A stretch of 64,000 bases of DNA from Thermosipho sp. (in: thermotogales) (lineage in GTDB: Bacteria; Thermotogota; Thermotogae; Thermotogales; Fervidobacteriaceae): positions 1-64,000 of the forward strand of contig JACDNZ010000005.1 in the NCBI GenBank assembly GCA_017656345.1, given 5' to 3'. This document shows positions 7,475 through 15,630 of this stretch, piece by piece. The stretch's first letter is position 1. Each line of letters starts with the position of its first letter. The notes below the pieces were generated by a model, which saw nothing but the letters and a program-made list of their open reading frames with translations, had not been told where the DNA came from and searched no databases. The translations under genes were made by a program, and so were the position numbers.

Positions 7475-8095
7475 TTAAAACTTAACGTCAAATGCCTCCG
7501 GCACCCTCTCGATCTCTATACCGGGAATATCAAGTACCTCCCCGGTTTCAGTATCAATAATGGTGTTACCGTCTTTAATTTCGAGTCTCTTTTTGAACTG
7601 TCCCCATTGAAGTTGGGGCTCCTCTTTAATAAATTCCTCAAAGCAGCCGTTTTCTTTAGCCCATTTACCAGCGATTTTCTTATCACATTTCAGCTGGAAC
7701 TTGGGCTTTTTCAAAATCAATGCTCCGTACGGCAATTTATATTTTATTTGAGTTTCTTGCTCTTGTTTGCCTTCTTCAAGAGACTCGAAGTATTCCCTCA
7801 ATAATTTGAGGTATACATTGCGTTCACCTAGCCACTTCAATTTTTCCTTTTCAATTTCCTGTTCCAGCTCTTTTATCATACCTTCCGCTACTTTTTTAAA
7901 CCTCTCAAACTGTTTGTCTATGTTCTCAATTTTTTTGAGGGCCCATGCGGCCTTCTCGTCGCTATCAATCACAAAACGCTGCTTTTCTTCCTCCTCATCT
8001 TCTCCAATCTTTTGACCATCGCCGAACATCATGTCGATAATTTTATTAGCGATGATCTCGTCCTCAAGACTGTCTTGTTTTAAATTAACCGCCAT
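7475..8095 (-). CDS. Mu Gam-like host-nuclease inhibitor protein
   Basis: Gam proteins bind and shield double-strand ends from host exonucleases. 206 aa. After an acidic N-terminus, DEKAAWALKKIENID begins a long coiled coil (about residues 50-120), followed by KYKLPYGALILKKPKF, the hairpin typical of Gam family members, and a C-terminal domain rich in charged residues. It follows the ERF-like gene after 59 nt, the usual partnership of annealing protein with end-protection protein in phages. Confidence 0.75.
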   Translation of the reverse strand: MAVNLKQDSLEDEIIANKIIDMMFGDGQKIGEDEEEEKQRFVIDSDEKAAWALKKIENIDKQFERFKKVAEGMIKELEQEIEKEKLKWLGERNVYLKLLREYFESLEEGKQEQETQIKYKLPYGALILKKPKFQLKCDKKIAGKWAKENGCFEEFIKEEPQLQWGQFKKRLEIKDGNTIIDTETGEVLDIPGIEIERVPEAFDVKF

Positions 8096-8154
8096 TTTAT
8101 TCCCTCCTCAAAATTTTAGTAGTTTAGTCGAGAGAGGAAATATTCCCCTCTCAA

Positions 8155-9105
8155 CTATGCAGTTAACTTTTGCTTCAGGCTGTTAATCATCATCTGGGCC
8201 TGTTGGTTAGTTAACTGCTCTAATTCCTCGATACCATACTGCTGACAAATCAGTCCTGCAAGTTCTTGCTTATCCTTGCCTTGCTTTTTGGCAACCTTTT
8301 CAAGCAGAACCCACAGGTACTTGATTTTTCGTTCATCAGCAGTATTTTGCCCTTGAGCTTTATCGGCTCCCTTGTCCTTGCTTTGGTTGCTGCTACCCTT
8401 GGCACCGGCAGAAGCCGAAGAACTGTTGTTAAACAGCTGCTTAATCAGCTTATCTGCCTGGTCAAAGGTGAGCTTTTCAATTTTTTCCTTTGTGAGACCC
8501 AGCATTTCCATATTCCCCTTCTTGCTGAGGATGTTCTTCTGTTTCTCCGTAGCTGGGCGTGCTTGTTGTTCTAATTCCTGATGTTCGGCCATAGCCCGAA
8601 CCACTTCTTCGTAACTGGCAATGCCAGTTCCAACCAGGCCATAACCCAGGAAGCCCAGGGCACGCCCTAAAGCCGAAGTTTCGGCGTTTTCCACCGGGTT
8701 GGTGGCGTCAACGCTTCGGCCACCGAAGCCAACTTTTGCCGTTCCGCTAGCTTCACCGCGGGCGGTGTGTACTCTGACTATACACACCATTTGGTCGCCA
8801 ATCTCAGTGTATTCCGGCGGGTCCACCTTAAACGGCTTCCCTGCTTCTTTAGCTTCATCAACTGCCCAAGCTACTCTGCCATCGACAGAGAAGTAGGGCA
8901 CTTGTGTTTTTATATAGGTCGCCCCTCTGTAACTAAATACCCCCAGCCGGGCTAGCTCTGGGTCAATTTCAATATCCATGTTGAGGATTTTCTGGTTTTG
9001 CTCCAGAAAAATCAAAAACGGCAGGTATTTTTCCGGGATCATCTTTTTGGCCTGTTCCCGGAGTATCTCCTCACGCTTTTTAATTTCCTTGACCTTTTCT
9101 ATCAT
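8155..9105 (-). CDS. ERF/Sak-like single-strand annealing protein
   Basis: Probable recombinase that anneals complementary single strands. Core at residues 45-180: DGRVAWAVDEA, a beta sheet, then NPVENAETSALGRALGFLGYG, the conserved helix of ERF-type phage annealing proteins, and TGIASYEEV. The C-terminal 130 residues hold a Ser/Gly/Ala-rich linker (about 225-255) and a helical tail that resembles C-terminal SSB- or replication-partner domains. First gene of the operon behind the 9.55 kb promoter. The exact family (ERF, Sak or DUF1071) is not certain. Confidence 0.7.
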   Translation of the reverse strand: MIEKVKEIKKREEILREQAKKMIPEKYLPFLIFLEQNQKILNMDIEIDPELARLGVFSYRGATYIKTQVPYFSVDGRVAWAVDEAKEAGKPFKVDPPEYTEIGDQMVCIVRVHTARGEASGTAKVGFGGRSVDATNPVENAETSALGRALGFLGYGLVGTGIASYEEVVRAMAEHQELEQQARPATEKQKNILSKKGNMEMLGLTKEKIEKLTFDQADKLIKQLFNNSSSASAGAKGSSNQSKDKGADKAQGQNTADERKIKYLWVLLEKVAKKQGKDKQELAGLICQQYGIEELEQLTNQQAQMMINSLKQKLTA

Positions 9106-9212
9106 CAGGCAATCCCCCTTTTACTTATTTTTTTCCACTCCTCTTGAAACACTTTTTTACCTTCCTCTAATTTCCTTTGCAGGACTACCTGCTCGGGCAC
9201 GCTCCCGGAAGT

Positions 9213-9412
9213 GGCTGGGGGAATTCCCCAGCCGCGTCTACTTACTCTTGTGAGCTGCCCTTAAAAAAAGATAGTAACTGCAATACGTAGGCTAACAATT
9301 GTTTGATAACCTGTTAGATTCACGTTTTTTCCCTCCTTATTTTTTTCGGCAAATAAAAAATCCTTGGACGCCGACATCTTTACATACAAATGCCACGCCA
9401 AGGATTTTCTGC
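9213..9412 (-). promoter_or_regulatory. Leader of the recombination/ubiquitin-like operon
   Basis: No supported gene. In minus orientation it carries first a nested hairpin (GGCA/TGCC outside AAATCCTTGG/CCAAGGATTT; 9412-9347) followed by T residues, then a second palindrome GGCTGGGG/CCCCAGCC (9213-9233). The first hairpin shares flanks and layout with the primase leader at 16818-16881. A GTG-started 31-aa frame (ending in the ERF start codon region) is possible but unsupported. Confidence 0.6.
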
Positions 9413-9525
9413 CCTCTGATATTTGTTTTTACAACACAATACCCATTTTTAGCAATATCAGCTACTGCAAATCTTTCCAGTAGCTTTGGAAATTTTGACC
9501 ACACCCGCTATGCGGTTCTAAAATC

Positions 9526-9569
9526 ATTATAGCATATAGAAAATAGATATTGCAACCTATATAATTTGA
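9526..9569 (-). promoter_or_regulatory. Promoter of the recombination/ubiquitin-like operon
   Basis: Minus strand TTGCAA (9555-9550), 18-nt spacer, TATAAT (9531-9526), with the conserved upstream box TCAAATTATATAGGTTGCA (9569-9551) identical to that of nrdJ. Confidence 0.7.
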
Positions 9570-9605
9570 TAATACATTTTTCTGATACATAATCTTGCGA
9601 GAAGG

Positions 9606-10637
9606 TTATATTTTTTTCTTAGAAATCTTATAATGAGTACAGAACCTTTCGTAGTATTCGTCAACATTAATGATAACCTCTAAAGGCACTCTCAACATTT
9701 TAACCAGCCGCCACATAACCTTAGAGCTAATCTTTTGGTTCCCCTGCTCCAAATTAACATAACCGTTGTATGATAGGCCTAGTGCTGTGTGCATTTCCTG
9801 AATTGTTAACCTGGTTAAAGTCCTAACTGCTTTCAAATTATTTAATTCTTTTGTGATCGCCTTAAATTTAATACGATTTTTTCTTTTCTTCGTATCTTCA
9901 ATAACAGTTACATCTTCTATATCCAAAACATCAGTAACATAGTAATCGTTCACCGAATCGCCTTTGGGAATCTTAAAAGGTTGGCTAAGATAAACTTTAT
10001 CCCCTTCAATTCTCACCTTGTGACCATCCACATCTTCTTCGATTGTGTTAATAGCATCATCAAAGCCCCTATATTTAAGCATTTCAGTAAGCCTTCGATC
10101 TTCATTCTCCAAAAAATTGATATCAAACTCGTATTCCCGTGTCTCCAATTCCTTATAATCCAGGTCAACTTTCAGATACATTTTATTGCCGACAATTTCT
10201 TTATGTAATATAGTGTAGCCATCCACTTTGCCCTCTAATTTTCGATTTTTAAGATTACTTTGAATTTGTTCCATTATTGCTGTCTCATTAATATTAACGT
10301 TTCTTAAAACTTCTTCCACAGACGGGTACTGCTTAATTTCCTCCTCCGAAAGATCAAAAACCAAAGTTATCGGCCTGATATCTTTTGAAACATAATCCGT
10401 AACAGGCAGCACCCTTCTATCTCTAACATCGTAAACTTTGTAAAAATTAATATTAAAATACTTTAAAACTCGAATAGTTGTCTTACCGCTAAAATTCTTT
10501 TTTTCCATTTCAACTGCTGACAAAAAATTACGATCAATCTTCAAATCTTCCGCAACCTGTTTAACAGTCAACCCTCTCATGTCTCTAATAGCTCGTAAGT
10601 TGTTAGGCAGCGCATCAGGAACTAAAATTTTTTCCAT
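9606..10637 (-). CDS. Double-HTH (XRE-type) transcription regulator
   Basis: 343 aa. The N-terminus is an XRE helix-turn-helix (LRAIRDMRGLTVKQVAEDLKI, residues 10-65), and the C-terminal 75 residues form a second (LTIQEMHTALGLSYNGYVNLEQGNQ). Between lies a 200-residue strand-rich region of unknown fold. Start ATG 10637 follows GGAGGCGGG. Two copies of the element-wide palindrome AATAYNNRTATT (10675-10686 and 10784-10795) lie upstream, so it is the best candidate for the protein that binds that operator family and regulates itself; this is inference. Confidence 0.75.
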   Translation of the reverse strand: MEKILVPDALPNNLRAIRDMRGLTVKQVAEDLKIDRNFLSAVEMEKKNFSGKTTIRVLKYFNINFYKVYDVRDRRVLPVTDYVSKDIRPITLVFDLSEEEIKQYPSVEEVLRNVNINETAIMEQIQSNLKNRKLEGKVDGYTILHKEIVGNKMYLKVDLDYKELETREYEFDINFLENEDRRLTEMLKYRGFDDAINTIEEDVDGHKVRIEGDKVYLSQPFKIPKGDSVNDYYVTDVLDIEDVTVIEDTKKRKNRIKFKAITKELNNLKAVRTLTRLTIQEMHTALGLSYNGYVNLEQGNQKISSKVMWRLVKMLRVPLEVIINVDEYYERFCTHYKISKKKI

Positions 10638-10674
10638 TTTTATCCCGCCTCCATTTTTTATTTCCATTTATTAC

Positions 10675-10686
10675 AATACAAATATT
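10675..10686 (-). promoter_or_regulatory. Operator palindrome upstream of the double-HTH gene
   Basis: AATACAAATATT on the plus strand. A second, AATACGTATATT, lies at 10784-10795. The motif-to--10 spacing of 4 nt seen at other promoters would place a weak TAAATG at 10670-10665. Confidence 0.5.
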
Positions 10687-10808
10687 GTCTACCTAATTAT
10701 AATAAAATATTACCTTATTTTTCTGTTTACATCAATGGAAAAGGTCACACTTAAAAACACCTTGATTTATTTTTATTTATTGTAATACGTATATTGTGCC
10801 CTGTCAAT

Positions 10809-11381
10809 TTATCCCAATTGAATTAAGAAATATTGACTAAGAACATGTTTTGCGTAATTGTCATATATATACTTGTCTATTTTTCTCCCTCTTTCATATT
10901 CCATAACCCGAAACGGGTCACGAACAGGATGAGGCCTGTAAATTCTTGCGCTTGTAATTGCCTCAAATATATCTGCTATTGTTATAATCCTACTCAGCAG
11001 CGGAATTCTTTCTCCGGACAGACCATCGGGATAACCGCTGCCATCATAGTATTCGTGATGACAGCGAATTATTTTCCCGTTTGTTTTATTGTTTTCTATC
11101 ATTAAGTAAATATCTTCCGAATATATAGGATGTTTTTTCATAACTTCCCATTCTTCCTCAGTTAACTTATCCTTTTTATATAAAATATCCGGAGGTACTT
11201 TGCTTTTCCCTATATCGTGAAGCAACCCCAAATCGTACAATCTATAAATGTCTTCCTGGGGCAACATCATAACCATTCCTATATCACGGGCTATTTGCGC
11301 AACTCTGAGCCCGTGAAGAGTAATATCTAAAGAGTAATCATGCTTTCCGGTTATAATATCAGGCATATTCCAGGCACCCAT
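10809..11381 (-). CDS. HD-GYP domain phosphodiesterase-like protein
   Basis: HD-GYP proteins hydrolyse cyclic di-GMP. 190 aa, essentially one domain. Visible metal ligands and signature: HGLRVAQIA, LLHDIGK, HHEYYDGSGYPDGLSGERIPLLSRI, ADIFEAITS and R-x-YRP. The GYP element reads SGYPDGL, intact. No sensor domain is present. Encoded alone on the minus strand between two regulators. It could tune motility, biofilm or conjugation-related behaviour; nothing here shows which. Confidence 0.85.
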   Translation of the reverse strand: MGAWNMPDIITGKHDYSLDITLHGLRVAQIARDIGMVMMLPQEDIYRLYDLGLLHDIGKSKVPPDILYKKDKLTEEEWEVMKKHPIYSEDIYLMIENNKTNGKIIRCHHEYYDGSGYPDGLSGERIPLLSRIITIADIFEAITSARIYRPHPVRDPFRVMEYERGRKIDKYIYDNYAKHVLSQYFLIQLG

Positions 11382-11500
11382 TTGCTTATTATAACCTCCA
11401 GGCTTACTAATATCTTACAATTATTTTATCATTTAGTAAGCACATGCTCAATGCTAATATTGTCAACAAAAAATATAATTTATTAATTTTCTAATAAATA

Positions 11501-11535
11501 AAAAACGGGTTTCCTGTAAACAGGAACCCGCTATT
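11501..11535 (-). terminator. Terminator after the 318-aa gene
   Basis: Minus-strand stem CGGGTTCCTG/CAGGAAACCCG followed by TTTTTTATTT, 7 nt past the stop. Confidence 0.8.
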
Positions 11536-11541
11536 AAAACC

Positions 11542-12498
11542 TTATTGCAATATTGTATAGTTTAATACTGTTATTTTGGCTTTTACACTTTCGCCTTCCT
11601 CGACAAAAGAAAATCTAACAAAGCTCTTGTTTAATTCATTTGAAAGCACTCTTAAGTCAGTCGTGTAAATAACATTTGTGCCTTTAAACTGGATATTATT
11701 TTTGTAAAGAATCTTAAATAACTCGAAAAGATGCTTGTCATCTTCTCCTAGAATAACCAGTTGCGGCGGTGTAGGCATATCCTCACTTGGTCTGAAATAT
11801 TCATAGAACTCCTGGTACTGCTTCATGCGTTTCAAAAACTTATCCTTATATCCGTCAAAACTTCTGACTGGTTCAAATAAGATAGTTTCTTTTTCCTTGC
11901 CTGCTTTAACATCAATTCTCAGAAAACAATTGATATGCTTACCAGACTTTATCAGCCTTAAACTAGGATTCACCTTATAGCTTTCCAAATTTTTTAGTTT
12001 GGTCCGGTAGGTCAGCAGCACCTGATTTCGAGCAAGAATTTCTTTCACTGTATCTATGGGCCTCGTATTATCTGTAGGTTTCCAATGGCACTCGTAATTC
12101 CTGCTTTGAAGAAGATATTTAGCGGCTCTTTCAATACAATATACCCGGACCATTGATTTCCCTTCGTCGCTTTCAAATTTAAAACGAGTAATAATATTAA
12201 GCTTGTTCATAAATTTAAGCCGGTTCTGTACTTTAATCTGGCTAATATCAATGTTTTTTAAACGAAGATACTGAGTAACCATTCTGCTTGTGGCAAATTC
12301 TAATTCACTTAAAGCCTCCATAATGACAAAGTCTACACCGTAAACATGTCCTCTTTTTACTCTCATCATAATATGATGTATAGGTATTTCCGTCAGTCGA
12401 CCATCATATACCATTCTTTCATTCCTGTATGCAGCAAAGGGTGATTTGCTAACCGATATTTCGTTGTCCTGTGTCAACAAACCATCCATGTCGCTCAC
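11542..12498 (-). CDS. Replication-relaxation-like winged-helix protein
   Basis: 318 aa. The first 130 residues form a winged helix (VDFVIMEALSELEFATSRMVTQYL, then a wing with IITRFKF), and the C-terminal part has alternating strands with ILFEPVRSFDGYKDKFLKRM and a helical end, as in replication-relaxation family proteins of Gram-positive mobile elements. Last gene of the group beginning at 14944 or 14271. The family is found near oriT or rep of conjugative elements. The call is by architecture only. Confidence 0.5.
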   Translation of the reverse strand: MSDMDGLLTQDNEISVSKSPFAAYRNERMVYDGRLTEIPIHHIMMRVKRGHVYGVDFVIMEALSELEFATSRMVTQYLRLKNIDISQIKVQNRLKFMNKLNIITRFKFESDEGKSMVRVYCIERAAKYLLQSRNYECHWKPTDNTRPIDTVKEILARNQVLLTYRTKLKNLESYKVNPSLRLIKSGKHINCFLRIDVKAGKEKETILFEPVRSFDGYKDKFLKRMKQYQEFYEYFRPSEDMPTPPQLVILGEDDKHLFELFKILYKNNIQFKGTNVIYTTDLRVLSNELNKSFVRFSFVEEGESVKAKITVLNYTILQ

Positions 12499-12560
12499 CT
12501 CCGCTCCCCGTTCTAGTTAAAAGCAGGGGTTAGGATAGTTACCCCAAAGCCCCTAGCCTT

Positions 12561-13403
12561 TTAGACAAATCTCAATTTAATCTTTTTTCGTTCCTTATTA
12601 ATATCAACAATTCTTACACGGGCCTGCTCACCTTTTTTAAAGGTACGACCAGGCGCAAAGTCAGCAAGCCCTTCAAAACTCTCATCCAAACGGACAAAAA
12701 TACCGGTATCAATCATCTGGCCGACAGTACCAATAATAGTATCACCTTTCTTATAGTAGTTATCTATTTCATCCCAATCAGCCAGAAGTTCTTTTCTGCT
12801 CAATGTAGGTTTAATCACTTCACCGTCTTTTTTAATCTTGGTGACCACAACATCGAGCACCTGTCCTACTCGAAGTATGTCACCCGGTTGGCCAACATAA
12901 ACCCTGGCTATATCCTGCACCGGTATAACCCCTTCAACATCGCCGCCGATATCAATAAAAGCGCCCCATTCCTGCCAGCCGGTCACAACACCGGTAACAA
13001 TCATGCCTGGCTCGATCTTTTCAAAATACATATCGCGAATTTCTATCATGGCATCCTTTCGCGATAAAATAGGTACAATTTTGCCATCTTCCTCTTTGAT
13101 GTCTTTAACTTTAAATTGAATATTTAATCCTACACGCTTCCGGCAAAAATCCAAATGAACCATGCCGCGATCTGCCACTTTCCAAGAAACCTCATTCCGA
13201 GGCACTATGCCAATTAAATTCTCAGAAAGCTTAACCTCAAGGTTTCCTTCACTGGTACATTTCTGCACATAACCCACCAGTGTTTTCCCAGAGTTCATAG
13301 CCGCTTGCAATTCTTGAAGTATCTCAGCATCACTGGTAGGATTATTGCTATTAACAGTCATTAACAATTCATCCGGTTTATACTGCTCCTCAAACCTTTT
13401 CAT
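12561..13403 (-). CDS. Three-S1-domain RNA-binding protein
   Basis: 280 aa made of three S1 repeats: about 33-100 (VGYVQKCTSEGNLEVKL, degenerate), 130-205 (GMIVTGVVTGWQEWGAFIDI, then IPVQDI) and 215-280 (GTVGQMIDTGIFVRL, then VRIVDINKERKKIKLRFV). Similar in layout to truncated RpsA/Tex-type proteins. It likely binds single-stranded RNA or DNA. Sits between the Rad52-like and replication-relaxation-like genes, 13 nt from the former, which hints at a nucleic-acid annealing or replication role. Confidence 0.8.
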   Translation of the reverse strand: MKRFEEQYKPDELLMTVNSNNPTSDAEILQELQAAMNSGKTLVGYVQKCTSEGNLEVKLSENLIGIVPRNEVSWKVADRGMVHLDFCRKRVGLNIQFKVKDIKEEDGKIVPILSRKDAMIEIRDMYFEKIEPGMIVTGVVTGWQEWGAFIDIGGDVEGVIPVQDIARVYVGQPGDILRVGQVLDVVVTKIKKDGEVIKPTLSRKELLADWDEIDNYYKKGDTIIGTVGQMIDTGIFVRLDESFEGLADFAPGRTFKKGEQARVRIVDINKERKKIKLRFV

Positions 13404-13416
13404 CTTTAAAACCTCC

Positions 13417-14271
13417 TTATTTATCTGTTATTACTTTGTTAATGACGTACTGTTTTTTCCCTTGGTAGAGACTTTCAAAATATCCAACCTTCAATTCTTT
13501 ACCTTTAACTAAATGTTCTTTATACTGCAAAAGCATCTCCAACATCTTCTGATGCTCACCTGGATTACGTTTGTTTTCCCGATAAACAATTATATCAATT
13601 TCTTCTCCTGTATTTACATCAACAGCTCTGGCTTTCAGCCGTACCGTACCACTGTCGTTTATCTGAACTTTTTCCAAAAGCCTTACTTTAGTAACTTTTT
13701 CACCAAAAGATTTGTCGTTACTATCATCCTCATCAAGGTAAAGATAACGCAGCATTCCCATAGTCTTAAAGCAGTCTTTTAGTCCGTTGGCCACTGCATT
13801 TTTCTCCGCTGAACCTTTCTTAACAGCTCCTGCGTAACCGATGCCGTCAACCTGATAATATGTAACAAATTCGCTTCCCGGAGTGTTATTTGCATCGGTA
13901 TACATCGTCCAGTTACCGATCTTCAAACTGACATATACTTTAAACCAGTGCATTGGCTGTTTCGATTCGTCCCGTTCATTTTTTACCAGTTCATATTCAT
14001 CAACTCTGTGTTCGATTTTTATATGTGAAGGTCCAAAGACTTTCTGAACACGGTTAAGTTGTAAAGCATATGACACACCTTTAGTAGTAAAACCGCCGTC
14101 TCTCCCCGTTTCTACTGCCGACTCATCAAAAGGCAATAATAAAAGCTCCATTAACTTATCTATCAACTCAGGACTGATACGCCCATTTTCAAATTCTGTC
14201 GGAGCCGGAAGTTTCAGCTCTTTTCTTTTATCCTCAATCATTTTGTTATCTATCTTTAAGGCATCACACAT
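13417..14271 (-). CDS. Rad52-like single-strand annealing protein
   Basis: 284 aa. The core reads KRVQKVFG-like helix, strands with WFKVYVSLKIGNWTMYTDA, a GIGYAGAVKKGSAEKNAVANG loop and the helix LKDCFKTMGMLRYLYL, in the order strand-strand-K-A helix of Rad52/22-type annealing proteins. C-terminal 90 residues are strand rich (VNTGEEIDIIVYREN). A palindrome operator and -10 (14303-14324) lie directly upstream, so this gene starts its own transcript with the S1 and replication-relaxation genes. This is a second annealing protein beside the ERF-like one. Confidence 0.6.
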   Translation of the reverse strand: MCDALKIDNKMIEDKRKELKLPAPTEFENGRISPELIDKLMELLLLPFDESAVETGRDGGFTTKGVSYALQLNRVQKVFGPSHIKIEHRVDEYELVKNERDESKQPMHWFKVYVSLKIGNWTMYTDANNTPGSEFVTYYQVDGIGYAGAVKKGSAEKNAVANGLKDCFKTMGMLRYLYLDEDDSNDKSFGEKVTKVRLLEKVQINDSGTVRLKARAVDVNTGEEIDIIVYRENKRNPGEHQKMLEMLLQYKEHLVKGKELKVGYFESLYQGKKQYVINKVITDK

Positions 14272-14302
14272 TGCAGCACCTCCATGGATCTTTTTATTTT
14301 TA

Positions 14303-14324
14303 ATTGTATCACAATATTAGTATT
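14303..14324 (-). promoter_or_regulatory. Promoter with AATA-type palindrome, Rad52-like gene
   Basis: AATATTAGTATT (14313-14324 on plus), 4 nt, then TACAAT on the minus strand (14308-14303). The geometry is the same as at eight other promoters in the window. Confidence 0.6.
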
Positions 14325-14365
14325 TTGTAAATGATTATAATTTTATTCAAAACACACTCTTAAAA

Positions 14366-14393
14366 GAAAACCCACCGCAATTTGCGGTGGGTA
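14366..14393 (-). terminator. Terminator after the 180-aa gene
   Basis: Minus-strand stem ACCCACCGCAA/TTGCGGTGGGT followed by TTTTC, 10 nt past the stop at 14402. Confidence 0.8.
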
Positions 14394-14401
14394 AAATCAG
14401 T

Positions 14402-14944
14402 TTAAGCTATTTTAAGCAATTTGTCTGTCCATAAATCGTATTCCAGAATGCTTTTAAGCAATTCTGGCTGCTCAAGAAACTCGGGGTATTTATTATACAG
14501 CTTTTGGGCTTCACTTATACGCTGCTGTATAATCAGCTTTACCTCACTGTCTTTAGTGACACACATCTCCGCTATCAGTTCAAGGTCAATTGCATAATTA
14601 GAGAAATCTTTCTTAAACTGAATATACATTTTTTTAAGGTTTTCACCTTCTCCCACATACTTAATAATTATCTTAATCAACGCACTTTTAAGTATGTGGT
14701 TAATTTTATTCTTCTCCCTCAAAACGTAAGAGAGGTTTCTGTCATTAAGCCGTTCCCAGCTCTCTGCCCATACATATACATGTTCAGGCAGAGTAAGCAG
14801 GATCTTTTTTTCATCGTCAGGTAAGTCAAGATCTTTTAATAAGGCAATAACTCTTTCTCTAGCTTTTTGTTTCCCTTCTTTCCTGTTATAACTTTCTAAC
14901 ACGATTGCTCTGACTGTTTCTGCTACAATTTTTTTGCTCATCAA
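14402..14944 (-). CDS. Hypothetical helical protein (180 aa)
   Basis: Unrecognised; almost entirely helical with many Lys and Glu, no cysteine pattern except one CVTK, no membrane segment. Ends in a Leu/Ile-rich helix. Third gene of the primase-led operon (16776, 15601, 15348, 14944) that stops at the terminator just downstream. The spacing to the gene upstream is 14 nt. Confidence 0.6.
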   Translation of the reverse strand: MMSKKIVAETVRAIVLESYNRKEGKQKARERVIALLKDLDLPDDEKKILLTLPEHVYVWAESWERLNDRNLSYVLREKNKINHILKSALIKIIIKYVGEGENLKKMYIQFKKDFSNYAIDLELIAEMCVTKDSEVKLIIQQRISEAQKLYNKYPEFLEQPELLKSILEYDLWTDKLLKIA

Positions 14945-14958
14945 CTTACCCCCCTCTC

Positions 14959-15348
14959 CTACGCTAATGCCAGGTCAAGCTGGTCAACATATATTTCTTC
15001 GGCTCCAGTTTCGCATGCCAGCATATCCAGGGCATTAATAATAGACCCGAAATTCAGCACGATCCAGTATGATAAATCTTTTAAACTTTCCCACTCTACC
15101 ACATCTTCTATTACATAGAACAACACCGAACCATAATAAATGTTAATAGAGCTGTTGACCACCTTAACCTTAATACCAGGGCGAGACTCAAACCTTTCAA
15201 ACAGTTGCCTGATTGCAAATGAAATTGCCTTTAACCTAATATCTTTCATGGCTTTCATTTGCAGTACTTCTTCGGTTTTAACTCCCACTTTTTTCAGGTA
15301 AACTTCAATTGATTTTTCTACCATAACACTCGGTCTAACCCAACTCAT
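14959..15348 (-). CDS. Hypothetical protein (129 aa)
   Basis: Unrecognised. Alternating strand and helix: MKDIRLKAISFAIRQLFERFE, then a VKVVNSSINIYYGSVLFYVI sheet, then acidic helices. It starts with ATG after GGAGGG and lies between the 66-aa and 180-aa genes in the primase operon. Confidence 0.55.
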   Translation of the reverse strand: MSWVRPSVMVEKSIEVYLKKVGVKTEEVLQMKAMKDIRLKAISFAIRQLFERFESRPGIKVKVVNSSINIYYGSVLFYVIEDVVEWESLKDLSYWIVLNFGSIINALDMLACETGAEEIYVDQLDLALA

Positions 15349-15400
15349 TTTTCTCCCTCCTCAAAATTTTAACTCTAAATTTATTAAAGAGGGGCAGGGA

Positions 15401-15601
15401 CTAAGCTGCCCCAAAATTAAAGCTTAGTTGAACCAAAGTTCCAGTGTATTCCGGCTCATTAATCTGCATGTTTAGCTCTCTTATCAAATATAGGAGGTCA
15501 ACTATATCCAGGTCATAAACCTCCGCCTGCATTTCCTCCGGATACCCGGCAATTTCCAGCAAGTCACCAGCTTTCTCCGCAAGTTTTTCCCACAAAATCA
15601 C
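15401..15601 (-). CDS. Hypothetical protein (66 aa)
   Basis: Acidic helical polypeptide, no recognised family. Strong ribosome binding site (GAGGGAAATAACGTG-like start region). It follows the primase-like gene after 29 nt and precedes the 129-aa gene. Confidence 0.5.
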   Translation of the reverse strand: MILWEKLAEKAGDLLEIAGYPEEMQAEVYDLDIVDLLYLIRELNMQINEPEYTGTLVQLSFNFGAA

Positions 15602-15630
15602 GTTATTTCCCTCCTCACATTTTTTACCTT

